Source: Vigna angularis
Taxonomy: Eukaryota; Streptophyta; Magnoliopsida; Fabales; Fabaceae
Length of the DNA: 64,000 bases
Direction: 5' to 3'
Assembly (NCBI RefSeq): GCF_016808095.1
Contig: NC_068977.1
Coordinates: 11,778,479-11,842,478, forward strand
In this document: positions 20,915 through 32,999 of the stretch, one piece after another
Layout of the letters: every line of letters starts with the position of its first letter
How positions within the stretch are numbered: position 1 is the first letter of the stretch
Program-made: the position numbers and the translations under genes
The notes under the pieces: model-generated
Seen by the model: the letters and a program-made list of their open reading frames with translations, nothing else
What the model was told of the DNA's origin: nothing
Database searches by the model: none

Positions 20915-21325
20915 TTTAAACGTTGAACATTTAATGACATTTAATGTCTGTTTAGAATAACAAAGTGCGTTTTACATTTTCTATCACTCAGGTAGGATTT
21001 TATCATTTAAGCTTTTCACTAAGATACCAAAAATTAACTGAAGACTTCATCTTTGGATGAAGTAGATCGTTTAACTCATAATATCATCTATTTTGTATAA
21101 AAGCTTTTAGGTTTTGTCTTATTTAGGAAGGGCGTTTAGCATATTGTCTTCTATCACATGTTTTCAGAATATTAATTGAGACTTTCAAAGGCTTTTCCAA
21201 AAACATATTCTAGACACTTTTACCTTCTTAACTAAATTGAGTTATCATTTGGAGTAGTATAACTTTTGTGTGTAGCAAGACTCTCATAGACGTTTAAGCT
21301 TGGGAATCGTTTAGTGTTACGCCCA
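20915..21325 (+). repeat. Dispersed repeat R1, copy 2
   Basis: Related to 4847-5218 along its whole length in the same order and orientation, with many substitutions and small indels. Longer than copy 1, with extra sequence near 21255-21325. Probably an LTR portion. Confidence 0.65.
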
Positions 21326-21639
21326 TTTTATGTCAAGGTGATTTTCTAAGACTTTCCTAAGTTTCTTGATTTCTAGAGTGTTTTATTTATCACTTATATT
21401 TTAGCTATTCTAATACCCAATGATATAATCTTTATAAGCTCATTTAGTTTAATGTTGTTTTGTTAAACTTCATAACATATGAGATTGGTTAGAAATTTTA
21501 GTCTTATAGACGATTTTATCTTAACATTTTTTACTACAAAAGCCTAGTAAACTTGCTGCTATATTTTGGGTTGCAATCATACATCGAACATTCACTTGTA
21601 TAGAAATCACATTTTAAAATCTACTACACGGAGTCGTGA

Positions 21640-22600
21640 GATCTCTACTCAAGATGCAACTTTGCCATATGCTTTTTCAACTCTTCCATTTGTTGAGAAA
21701 TGAGTTTGTTCTGTGCCCATATGCCATCTTGCGTTCATAGCTCTAGTATTCCTCTTTTGGAAGACTATTTTCTGTCATATTATGTTTGATGATCACTAGT
21801 TGCTAGTTTTTTAATGATGGAAGTAGCCTCCTCAACACTTTTCATCATCATAGTTCATTCTGCTAAAGCATTCAGTAACATTCTAGTTTGTGGTCTAAGT
21901 CCATTATAGAACATGTTGAGTTGTGTTACTTCATCAAATCCATGGTTATGACTATTTTTAAGCAAGGCCTTGTACCTTTCCCATGCTTCGCATAAATGTT
22001 TATCCAATCCTTGGGAAATGGTTGTAATGGTAGCCTTAACACTTATACATTTAGATGGTGAGAAGAATCTAGCCAGAAACTTTCTTTCCACATCCTCTCA
22101 ACATGATAAGCTTTGATTTGGGTGATATTGTAACCAACTCTTGGCCTTTCCACTAAGTGAGAATTGAAATAGCCTGAGGTATACATGTCTTTTGTAATCA
22201 GAATCAGTCCCATGTGTTCCACATAGTTCATAGAATGTGGCTAAGTGATTAAAAGGGTTTTTTTTTGTCTAATCCAGCAAATGGACTTGTTATTAGAGAA
22301 AGTAATACATGTTTAATCTCCACTCCTTTTGTAGGTCTAACAATGCTTGAGAAGTGGTGTGACCCTTGTTTTTTAGTGTAATCACCTACTAATATCCTCT
22401 TATTGTTTCTTGCAACCACTTGATTAGAACAATTTGCTTCCAGATTAATGTATGAATTTGCAGCTTCGGTATGTCACTGTAGTTATGGTGTCAAAGTTTG
22501 CCTCTATTTTCTTTTCTTGTTGTTATGGTTCTTGATTGAGCGTTCAACCTCTAGATCAAACAATAAAACCTGTTTTTGTCTTCTCCTTTACATACAAAAC
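21640..22600 (-). pseudogene. Athila-like Ty3/Gypsy gag relict
   Basis: Minus-strand fragments read as the Athila gag domain: ERKFLARFFSPSKCIS, then AWERYKALLKNSHNHGFDE and MFYNGLRPQTRMLLNALAE (22091-21855), preceded in another frame by a diverged N-terminal part (22231-22043). Stops and frameshifts separate the pieces. It lies directly downstream (minus strand) of the primer-binding site at 22788-22805, so the layout LTR - PBS - gag is intact although coding capacity is lost. Confidence 0.85.
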
Positions 22601-22787
22601 AACTAAAACCGTGGTGAGCAAGTTAAAGCACAAAGGTTTACACAAAAAAAAAGTGTAGAAATCAATGTAACAATAACTAAAAAAAATAATTACATGAAAA
22701 ACAAACAAATTTGTTAGCTTATCTACACTTAATTACAACTTTATACAATGATCAATCTAGTAAAAACAAAGATTTTCTTAACTCAAA

Positions 22788-22805
22788 TCCCTGGTAATGG
22801 TGCCA
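22788..22805 (-). other. Primer-binding site of the Athila-like element
   Basis: Minus-strand TGGCACCATTACCAGGGA closely resembles the TGGCGCCGTTGCCGGGGA primer-binding site of Athila-type elements, with C-to-T and G-to-A changes of the kind left by methylation-driven decay. Confidence 0.75.
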
Positions 22806-23930
22806 AAAACTTATTTGTGGTCATATGACAACCAACCAACAAGTATACTAGGTTGTTGTAGTATAACAAGTCTCTTATCCACAGGGATTTGACAGAAAGT
22901 ACAATGTTTTAACTATCTTGATCTCTTATAAGGTAGTATCAATGTTTAAAATATCTTGAAAATAGATTTATCTCGGTGAAAAAGTTATAAAGTAAGTTAG
23001 AAAACAATTTGGTTTACTAAATGAGTGAATTTTCGATGGTTGAAACTGAGTTGGAGTTCAACTTCACAACTTTTCCCTCTCTTGCAAAAGATCCAACCTC
23101 AAATATGGGGCTACAAATGATCAAGTCTTGGGAGTTCACTTAGGTGTAACTCTAGGTCCATTCCTAGCACCTAGAGCCTAGGATTGTCACCCTTCAGTAT
23201 GATTCCTTAGTGATTGCTTGAACGGATCACCTACATTAAGATCAACACTCTATCTCTAGTTGCGCACCCTAGATCTATTCGTAGAACCTACTAGTTCACA
23301 CGATAACTGATTAGACCACAACTTAAGATGAATTCCTACAAATCTTAAGCTAGTGAAGTAAAACGAGTGATAAGTTCATCAAATGTTAAGCATAAATCAA
23401 CTAAGAAACTTTAAATTAAAAGTGAACATACATAAATGAAAGATAGTACATAATATAAGAAAGTTAAAAGTTGTTACATCTCACTCTAGCATATAGGAGA
23501 CTTAGATCTTCATAAATGATAGAAAGAAGTAGTAACAAAGAAGAAAATCCGTCTCCTAATCATCTAGAGATTTTCTATTAATTATAGAGGATGTGTATGA
23601 GAAGACTCTCTAAATTCTCTCTGTAAAAGTGATCTCGAAAGGTCTCTTAAAAAAGTTTCCAGAAAGCTCTTGAATTTGTTTAGAAAGTCTGGTATTTATA
23701 AACTTTAACATTATGGCTCCAACGGTGGTCCATGGATCCAACTGTGAGGTTTCTTTCTTAGGATAATTTTCTCCAATGCTCTAGTTGTAAGTTCGGGCTT
23801 AAGCCTCCTAAGATTACTACATGATGAAGAATTCTCCATGACTTGAGCCTTAGGTTAGGGAATGAAGTTTCCTTCCATGTTGGGTTTTCTTCTCGAGGCT
23901 CAAGCCCTCAAGTTGGTGCTACAGTCGTGC
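22806..23930 (-). repeat. 5' LTR region of the Athila-like element
   Basis: Lies immediately 5' (minus strand) of the primer-binding site. The plus-strand text includes the segment ACTAGGTTGTTGTAGTATAA and 'ttatccacagggatttgaca', both characteristic of Athila-family LTR ends. The outer end is not defined; 23930 is an estimate. No 3' LTR was seen. Confidence 0.55.
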
Positions 23931-24758
23931 TGCATCAAAATGTTTGAAAAGTGTTTGAATTTCTTTGTTTTTCTTTAAAATGCAACTTTGACTATGAATT
24001 CTTCTATTCCTATTAAAAAAAGTAAAATTGGGGTAATTATCATGAACTTTACGCATAATTAAAAACAAGATAAGTGTTAATTCAACATTGAAATCAACTA
24101 ATACTAGGAACTTATCAATTAACACTAGGAAAATCGATTATTCCAATGACTTTTCTCAAAAAACATTTTTCTTGAGATAATCACTTATCCCTAAGAGTAA
24201 TTGATTATTCTAACAAGTCTTGCAAAACTAAAACTCTCTCAGTGCGCTTCTCTTGACTTACTAATTTAACCATCTTAAATAAGATTTACATATTACAAGA
24301 CTTCAAGAACTAACTCTTAAGTCTTTTAACGTAACTCTTGAATCTAAAAATTCCTTAACTCTTCAACAATTCTCCATGAATCTCTTTAATTCTTCAACAA
24401 TTTTCCTTAAATCATCATCATTATTTAGACTTCAACTTATTTTAATATATTATCATCCTCAAAATTTTACTTGTCTTTAAGGTTGGGAATAAGATATCCA
24501 TCTTGGTTTTAATCAATATTAGCAAATTCAAGTACAAAATTTATATTTTACACTTATTTTACAAATAAAAGAAAATATGTTATAATTTCTGAAAGCTATA
24601 TTCAAGATGCAAGTTGGATAAGATTTGTTGGGTGTGTATTTCAATTGACTTTCAAGGATTAATACATCAAATAGTAAAATTTATTTAAATAACTGACTTT
24701 TTTTAACAAATGTTTCTCCATGTAGAGATTTATTTCTCCAATTGGTTTTAAAAGAAGT

Positions 24759-24794
<36 letters not shown>

Positions 24795-25379
24795 CTAAAT
24801 TATGATGGTTCTTAGCTAGATTAATGATATTTATATTTTTCAATAATATTTAATTTAATAGGATATCAATTAAAAATTTAAACTTTAGGAATACATATTT
24901 AATAACCTTTTGAAGAAAAAAATATTCGTAATCGTATGGTAGCATAAAGTGAGAATCCCTGATTAATCACAACCGGGGTTACTAATTGTGTAATTTCAAA
25001 ACATTTTATACCTTCATTCAAATGCAAACCATTAGTGTTATAGCCTATAAAGTAATACTCTAAAAATATCTATAAAATAATTATTATATAAATCAAAAAG
25101 CTTATTATACTGTACAATAATTGGTAGTTTTTTTTTTTGACATAGTAAAGTGCTATAGTTGCAGAAGAAATCTTCTAAAATCAACAACGTATCATAACTT
25201 TCTTTCTTTTTCTCATGCTAATACATTTAAATTAGAAGAATGTCTAGAATCAATGAGGTGTTATGACAAAATGATCATTGTAACTAAAGCAATTAAATTC
25301 CAACCGGGACAGTTTTAGAATAATAAAGGATCGTTCAATAATCAGCGTTTGAATTTCAATTTGATAGCTTTTTTGTGTC
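23931..25379. other. AT-rich DNA, possible LTR fragment near 24120-24240
   Basis: Short aatcgattattcc / aattgattattct motifs at about 24131 and 24203 recall the aatcgatta arrays of SIRE-like LTRs, but the match is too short to call. A (TA)n run lies at 24759-24795. No gene seen. Confidence 0.4.
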
Positions 25380-25800
25380 TGTTGTAGAAAACCCAAAACA
25401 ATAAACGAATCTTGAAGAAGAAGGATCGATCATCACACATTCAAGAACTTCCATAGTTGGGTGAGTATATGTGACTTTGTTTTTTATTCTTTTCTTTATC
25501 TGGATTACTTATTTGAATATTTTCTCTTTCTTTTTCTGGGATTTTGCTCTCTCTATTCAAGAATAGTTATCAAGATTTCATCTTAAAGCATTCAAATATT
25601 TTGAACTGCAAACTGTCTTTGCTTATCATTCTCTATCTTTTCATGGAAGAAGATTTTTTTATGAAAGTAGAATAGAAAGGTTTGACTAAGAAAGAAACTA
25701 TCTTGGAGACAAGCACACCATATTTTGGAAACTAATCTATGTAGAAACAAACCTTGAAATAGTTCCTTCTATTCTGTATTTGAATTTCTTGCTGCCATAA

Positions 25801-28800
25801 ATGAAGATGTTGAAACTTGAATTTGCTGCAGAATCAGATATGAGAAAGAAGCTTGATGGTTTTAACGTGTTTAGCAATGGGGAAGCAGAGGATGTGAAGG
25901 AAGCAGATATAGAGAAAAGGGACCTGCAGTCTTTAAAGTATAAGCTGAAGTATGATTTGCGAAAGAGTTTGGCATGGGATAGTTCCTTTTCCACAAGTTC
26001 TGGTATAATTCACAGTCAATGGAAATGTGTTCAACTAATTTCATTGTTTTCATATTCATCATCACCTCATTCATCCTCAGGAATTCTAGAACCGGAGGAG
26101 TTGTTCAGTACTTCAAATTCCTTTAAAACTGAGAATGCTTATGATATGTTGAGACCTGAGCAGGATCAGCATTTGCATTTCAACAATCTGAAACCTGAAA
26201 TTAAAACTGTAACTGATGGATTCAGTTTAAGGAAGAGTTTAGCTTGGGACAGTGCTTTTTTCACAAGTGAAGGTGTGTTTGATATGATTTGTATATGAAC
26301 CTTCTACTTCTTGTTGTTTAGTGTGTGCTTCGTTTTCTTGATGTTTATACTTTTGGACTTTGCTTTCTCAGGAATTCTCAATCATGAGGAGTTATCTCTT
26401 CTAAATAAAGGGCATAAGAAATCCGAAATGGGTATGCTTCCTCTAATAGAAGAACTAAGGATCTCATCCGAGTCAAATCGTACTATTGACAATGACGGAT
26501 CATCATCAGCAAGCCAAGAGATTTCGGTGCATCAATCATCGAACACGGTTGATTCATGTTGTAGAAATATTCAACATGTTTTTTGTAAGTATGATTTGTT
26601 TACAGAAAGGTTGTCTATGTATCCTGCATATTTAGTAGGCTGTATATGGAAGGAACCTGTTCCTACCCGAAGAGACATGATCCATTTCATTCATAAATAA
26701 TTATACTATGACACACTTTTATATTCATTTGACAGAGTATAAGAGTAAAATAACAATAAAAGTGTAATATTTTATATTTTTTTAAAAAAAGAAGAGAGTA
26801 AAAAATAAATAAGAATAGTGTTAAATGATGGTAAAATATTTAGGTATGTTAAAGAATTATTTTTCTTCTTCCATTCTTGCAATTTGGTTCTGTCAAAAAT
26901 ACTTTTGATTTCCCTTAATGCATTAGACAATATTGTTTTATTTGGTAATTGTCAATGTTTTATTTGCTCTTCATCTATCCCTTTATATTACTTTTAAGTT
27001 TTATCACATTTGATAGTAACTATATATATATATATATATTATTATATGAAAAACAAATAATGATGGATAATTCATGCAATCCAGTTTTAATCAATTATAT
27101 TACTTCTTTTGGTTACTTTCAGCAACAAAAAGGATGGATGTGGATTCTGTCCCCAAATTGAAGGTTCGTTCTTTTTCACTAATATTATTTGTGTGAAGAA
27201 CATTTTTATCAGTTGATGCAAATACTTGCAAAGGGAAGAGAGATAATTTTTTTTATTAACTATTGTCAACATAAGTATTCTCATGTTCTACACAAGTAAA
27301 AATTTCTCTGTGGACAAAAATAAATTGAAATAAAACTGTAAATTTTAGAGACATTTTGCCGAATAACTATAAAGATATTGGAACATTTTAATTTTAATAA
27401 TCTCCTATTTATAATTCACCTTCAAGTTGGGAAATGAATATTTTCATCTTAATTATAAGATTTTAAACTATATGAACCGACGAAGTTTATTAGTGAAGTC
27501 TCATAGGAACATGAGTTGTGACTATCAAACTTATGTCAAAATTATCTTTCACGGAATGCGTGTAAATTTAAGTATGCTTATTTGATCTTGTTGTACCAGA
27601 ACTATGCTTATGAAAATTATCTTATTATCATAAGTACAACTCTATATAGGACTGTCAATTTTTATTTTAATATTATTTTTATCTGAAATCCTTCGAATAC
27701 ACTTTGAGTAAAATTCAGTTTCTAATAACGAGATACTCTCTTAATTTTTAACTCTTCCAAGTGACGAAATTGTCTTTCAGAAACATGTTATACTCAGAGC
27801 TAAATGAAGCATACTATGCTCACTAAGGTTTTATACTAATATATGACAATGGATTAGAAGTAATCACATTAAGAAAGTTTGTAAATGGATGAAAAGATAA
27901 AAAGAATTAGCATCCGTCTATATTTTATTATTTATTCTAAGTTATGTACAATATTCAACACTGCTTTATAAAAACATTGATTTTTGCAAACGTACAACAC
28001 TAGTTCATTGTCAAGTATGCCTTTGCATGCATAAGATTACCTTTACTAGTCACAAAACTAACATATTTCTAATTGTGAAAGTTTTCTTCTCCAAGAGGAA
28101 GATCTGATCTCTCATCACATCTAAAGCCACCAAAGATACAAAGTCGAGTTAGAAGAAATGCCCCACCAGCTCCCACCAAAATAATTCCTTTGTTTGCAAA
28201 TGAAGTCAAAGAGAGAAACAAAACTGTCAAAGCAAGTGGTAGGTTTCTAAACGCAAGACAAGTATATATAATTCTTTTCTTACTATATATCCTTCAATGG
28301 AATTTAAAGCAAGGACTATTGCAGGAAAGTGTTTGACTGAGAAACCTAATCTCTTGAAGACTTGCAGCAGATGTTGTAGCTGTGCTACTCTCTCTTGGGA
28401 ACTTTCATCAGTGATCTCTCAGTCTGATATGAGTGCTTCTTCGAATGGATTATGTTCACTCTACAAAAGTCTCCCTTCTTGCCACTCATCTCCTGAATTT
28501 TCAGCAGTTAAAAACATCCCCCAAGAGTGTTGTCACCAATCTTATTCATATGTTGGAAAGAACTTTTGTTGCATATCACCTTCAGCATCCATTGATTGGT
28601 TCTCTTCTGCATCATCAGTGACTGAAAGCGTTGGTTCAAATACTTTTAGTGAGGTAAAGGGAAGCAACTATGTTTCATTTGATGCTTCGAGAACTGAGAA
28701 GCCTTCTGGTCTCCGAATGCCATCACCCAATATTGGATATTTTGATATGGTTAGTTGTACATGAATCCCTTTTACACTATCATTGGATTTTGATTTGAGT

Positions 28801-29282
28801 CTAAGTAAATCAAGTTTTCCTTTTTGCAGGAAAATTTGCTGGTGCCATCAAAGGAGAGAGACAATAAGCCACATTCAAGGGCTGTCTCGAAGATTCAAAG
28901 TGGACAGATGTTGAAAGATGCAAGAAATACAAGGACTTGTAGTTCGAAAACTAGAGACGCCAATAACTCATTAACTATGAAGTTTGGTCGTGGTGCAGTT
29001 TCAAAAGATGGTGATGTTAAGGATTATTTGACAAAAGATGTGAAAATGGTTAACTCGAGAGCACATGAACATGCGTTTGAAAGGAAAAGATGCGCAAAAG
29101 TGGACAAGAGAAGAGTGGGGAATAAAATATTAAGAGAAAGAGAAGAACAATCTTGCTTAAAGAGCAAGGTTTTCGCCGAAAGAACACCTCAAGCAAATAC
29201 TCTCTACCCAGGAAATGATGCGTTTAAACTTCACGAAAGTGAGAAGGAAAATTTGGTTGGTTTTGAAAACATAATCATATAA
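25801..29282 (+). CDS. Plant-specific serine-rich protein with duplicated SLAWDS motif (560 aa, seven coding exons)
   Basis: Function unknown; I recognise it as a plant-only family with an RKSLAWDSAFFTSxGxLxxEEL box and a GLRMPSPxIGxFD box. Coding exons: 25801-26002, 26081-26272, 26372-26584, 27123-27163, 28082-28238, 28325-28749, 28830-29282; together 1683 bases with one continuous frame. Introns have GT-AG ends; the acceptor before exon 5 (GTGAAAG) is weak. Motif copies end at Gly68 and Gly132, each split by a phase-1 intron. Residues about 205-270 are basic and Pro-rich (RVRRNAPPAPTK), then a Ser-rich region, GLRMPSPNIGYFD, and a Lys/Arg-rich tail suggesting a nuclear or microtubule-linked protein (inference). 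A likely 5' UTR exon ends near 25460 with GTGAGT. The exact start is uncertain: Met at 25801, 25807 or 25840 are all possible. Confidence 0.8.
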
Positions 29283-29974
29283 CTTGTCAAGAACACTTGG
29301 TGTACGAAAAAGTATTGGATTCACACAGCAATAAGAAGAGAAACAGTTGTTAACAAAACACGGTTGTTTGTTTTCTAAGGGAGAAGAGAGTTTTTATAAT
29401 ATGTGCATATTTGAGGTTACTTTTTATTTGTTTGTCACAAAAATACGATATATATGTATAAACACTAAAAAAAATCAAAATTAATGGAAAAATTCTATGG
29501 CTAAAAGTAAAATTATTTACGTAAAAGAAAATAATTTCTTATAAGAAAAGCAACGGTTAATTTTATCGACAAATTGAAAAAATTCTATCCAAAATTAATG
29601 ACTACTAAAATTTATTAGTAATTTTTTTGTTAATATTTATTGACTATTATAAATTTATCGGTAATTATTTGTTAGTAATTATCGTTTCTCCTTCTCCACC
29701 ACAAAATTTGCTTACTGTTTTGTAAAATGTAATTTATAAAAAATTCAATTGTCAATGTAATTTACCAACGATAATTACTAAAGATGAGAACTTTAATGTC
29801 GATTCTATCAACCATGACCTAGAAAAAATAATTAATTTTAGTAGAATAAATGAATAGGATGAAGTTCTTATTAATATTATTGAAGTGATTTATGATTAAA
29901 TGATGTTATAGTTCTTATGGCTAGAGCTTGTTAAAAGAGGAGGTCATAAGTTCAATTCCCAACTACAGGGCTAA
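29283..29974. other. AT-rich DNA downstream of the SLAWDS gene
   Basis: 3' flank of the gene, then AT-rich sequence with short imperfect repeats (TTATTGACTATTATAAATTT-like, 29580-29670). No gene seen. Confidence 0.5.
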
Positions 29975-30710
29975 AATTCAAGACGAGCATAGCCAAGCTG
30001 AAAGTCGAGGCAATCCAAGCTAGGAAAAGGTTGGTGCAGGCCATCCAAAGGCGAAGGTTAAGGCGAACTGTCCCATGGTGAAGATCGAAATGGGCATGCT
30101 CAGACCAAAGGTCCAGATGGGTCGATCCAAGCCAAAGTCGAGAGAAGTCAAACCAAACGAAGGATCGAGACAGGCCGACCCCAAGTGAAGATCAAGACAC
30201 GCTAGCTCGTCCCAAAGATTGAGATGAGCTGGTTTAGGGCAAATGTAAAGAGGGACTAGACTAGAACAAAGCTTGAGGTCTGGTACATACCAACGATCAA
30301 TATAAGTTTGGCCAAAAGAAATGTTGAGGTGGATCGACCTATGTCGAAGTTCAAGACGGGTCAACCTAGGCTAAGCTAGGCCAAACATCGAACTGACCCG
30401 AGTTGGGCCAAAGATCGAGATGCCTTTCCCCGGGTCTAAGGTCGAGACAATCCAGATCAGACTTACGGTTGAGATGGGTTGATCCATAATGAAGGTTATG
30501 ACGGTCGACCCGAGTTGATGTTTGAGATGGGCTGACTTGGGCTAAGGTTGGCCAAGCATTGAGATAAGTCAAGACAATCAATCATCTCAAGCCAAATATC
30601 GAGACAGAGGGGCTTAGGCCGATAGTCAAGACATACCGACCTAGGGTGACGGTCGAGACAGGCCGACCCAAGCCGAAGTTTGAGATTGACCAAGCCTGGT
30701 TAACACGGTA
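29975..30710. repeat. GC-richer minisatellite, unit of about 36 bp
   Basis: Roughly twenty diverged tandem units of the type GGTCGAGACAGGCCGACCCA plus AGCCGAAG. The reading frame stays open over parts of the minus strand only because the unit lacks stops; encoded repeats (CLDL-type) are not a real protein. It is sharply bounded by AT-rich DNA. I associate such arrays with legume LTR retroelements, but no coding region is attached here. Confidence 0.85.
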
Positions 30711-31255
30711 AAACCCAAGAAAATTAACATCTAGGAGGGTTGTAGGCGTTGACATCATTAATTAAAATAAGAAAAAGATAATTATTGCATAAGTGAGCTA
30801 TGACACATATGATTAGAGTTCCTTGTTATGGGTTGGTAGTCATGTGTTTGATTTTTGTTGTATGCATAACATATGTTTTAATTCTTTTATTTCCTTGTGT
30901 GGATTGTGGTGTGTAGATTTGCTTGTAATTACTATTGGACATGTGAATGACAAGATAAATGTGATACTTTGTTTGGTTTGGTGATTTTGTTAGAAGCTTG
31001 AGGGTTATGTGTTTGAACCTTGGCTATATCTTGAGTATATTATTGAAATTAATGTCAATAGGAGTCAGGAAAGGAAAGATTAAATCAAAATCAATCAGGA
31101 ATTAAAATAATTGGATTTTAAACATATTTCGAAAATAATGTATTTTTGGCACAAACTTAGAGTTTACATTTAAGCATATCCATTATTTATATTTTGTTTA
31201 AGATAGAAACCTAACCACCGTGAAAAAGAAGCAAAAATTTTGAGTATGTTGTGAG
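30711..31255. other. Retroelement-flank-like DNA
   Basis: Contains two weakly related stretches ending in B-box-like text (TGTGTTTGATTTTTG at 30843 and TGTGTTTGAACCTTGG at 31008). No gene; probably the continuation of the element carrying the minisatellite. Confidence 0.35.
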
Positions 31256-31259
31256 GGAT

Positions 31260-32880
31260 AGACACCGGTTATATTCGTCTATACGCAACGGTTCTTGAAC
31301 CGAGGTATATACAGGCGAGACAAAAAAGTCGCTTCAGAACCGAGGCAGTATGTGGGGCTCTTTTGCCTCGATTGGTTTCAAACCGATGCGGTAGATGCCT
31401 TTTTTTCAGAAAATACGGACTTTTGCCTTTCAAAATCATTTTTTTTCTTTTTTATCTGGGACAACGGAGGCGGCGACGAAACAATCAAAGGCGGTGACGA
31501 ATGGTCAAAGGCGGCGACGAACGGCCAAAGACGGTGACGAACAGCCGGTGGCGACAGCGAACGGCCAATGGCGACAACAAACAGCGTAGTTCGTGTGAGA
31601 GAAGTAGAGGCAACAGGTTGGAACAATAGGCTAACAAATTTTATCATGGTGGCTAGTGGTGGAGGTAGCAGCGACGACCAATGGTGGAGGCAACAACGAC
31701 AACCAGTGGTGGAGGCAGTGACAGCGGAGCGGCAAGCTGTTCACGCGAGATGAGAAGCAGCAATTCGCAGGTGAGTTTGAGGTTAAGTTTGATTGGTGCG
31801 AGTTGAGGATGGTGGTGGTGAGAAGCTTGTGGAAGGGAAGAATAAAAGGGGAGAATGAAAGGGGAGAATGAAAGGTCTGAAATTTAAATATCGAAGAAGT
31901 TATTACCTTAGTTAAGTAGATAACTGAGGCAATAAGACTCTACTGCATCGGTTTAAAGACAAACGGTGCGTAAACCTTTTAGAAAAAATTCAAAATAAAA
32001 TTATAAATGGTAGAGCTGTCAAAACGGGTAACCCGGCTCGACTCGGTCCGGCTCACCATGGGTTAGTCACTTAGTGAGTCAACCCAACTCGTCTCACTTA
32101 CTAGCGAGCTGAAAAAATTTGAACCCGGCTCGACCCACCACAGGTTGATGGGTTAAATGGGTTGGCTCACTGACTCACTTAATTATAAGTTTTTTTAAAA
32201 TAAAAAATTATAATTTTTTTAATTCAAATTTAAATAAATTTCACTCTAAAATAATGATAAACTTCAAAGACAATTTAAAATTAAAAAAAAATATCATACA
32301 AGTCAAGTGTAATCCAAAAACAAGCACAAAAGACAAACAAATAAGTTTTTAATATTGATAATTTTTGTTTCACTTGTCCATTTGTAATATTAGAGTCTTG
32401 AATAAATAAATCTATATTATTTTTCTCTCTTGAAACATCTTTTTTTTATCACATCTACAAATAATAAAAAAAATGCTAACTAATAATATTGAAACTGAAA
32501 ATAATAAATAATTAAATTAAATTAGGTGGATTGGTGAGCCAACCCGACTCACCACTGGTTCAACCCGGCTGAGTCGGATTCTAAGTGAGCCGGGTTAAAA
32601 ACTAACCCGCATAAAAAAATTACATTTTTTTCAAACCCAACCCGACTCAAACCCGTGGTGAGTCAGGTTGGCTCGCGGGTTGCAATCCATTTTGACAACA
32701 CTAATAAATGGCAAAATTTAAAGAAATTTCTAACTATAGACATCGGTTCGCAATTAAACTGGGGAAGTAAAGGTTGACAAAATGGATTTGAAACGTTCAA
32801 ATATAGAGGTTGTCAGCTTTTGGCAGGACATATTGCTTCGGTTCTGCACAGAACCGAGGAAATTAGGCCTATTTTGAAAA
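31260..32880. mobile_element. CACTA-like non-autonomous element, split by a hAT element
   Basis: Subterminal repeats of the form CGGTTCTTGAACCGAGG (31288-31306), GAACCGAGGCAGTA (31338) and GCATCGGTTTAAAGAC (31946) on the left, and CATCGGTTCGCAATT (32741) and CTTCGGTTCTGCACAGAACC (32836) on the right, match the CACTA element at 16687. The interior 31440-31780 is a GC-rich GGCGGCGACGAA-type trinucleotide array. Clear CACTA termini were not found, so the ends are approximate. 32011-32703 is a later insertion. Confidence 0.65.
32011..32703. mobile_element. Non-autonomous hAT transposon (693 bp) with 8-bp target duplication
   Basis: Starts TAGAGCTGTCAAAACGGGT and ends ATCCATTTTGACAACACTA, giving imperfect inverted ends (TAGWGYTGTCAAAAYGG). 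It is flanked by a perfect 8-bp duplication ATAAATGG at 32003-32010 and 32704-32711, diagnostic for hAT. GC-rich subterminal arrays AACCCGGCTCGACTCGG / GAGCCGGGTT surround an AT-rich middle. No transposase ORF. Confidence 0.93.
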
Positions 32881-32999
32881 AGTGAGCAGGTGAAAAGTCT
32901 GATTTGCAGAGGGAAGTTCTGACTTTTCTGTCTTGCGGCTTCTGACATAGTTTGTTGCTTTGATGGTTGCTCCCTCTGGTGTAGTAATGTAGACATGTT

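Noticed and set aside
24759..24795. (TA)n as an element boundary
   Set aside because: Plain microsatellite in AT-rich DNA; no paired structure or flanking duplication.
29905..29970. tRNA-like B box (GTTCAATTCCC)
   Set aside because: No cloverleaf can be drawn and the A box is poor; similar text in flanking DNA (31008) suggests it belongs to a retroelement LTR.
30020..30693. Minus-strand ORFs of 65-114 codons with Cys-Leu-Asp repeats
   Set aside because: They are translations of the minisatellite, which has no stops in some frames. No protein domain, and all frames look alike.
31295..31753. Several ORFs in a GGC-rich stretch
   Set aside because: Low-complexity trinucleotide array inside a CACTA-like element, open on both strands.
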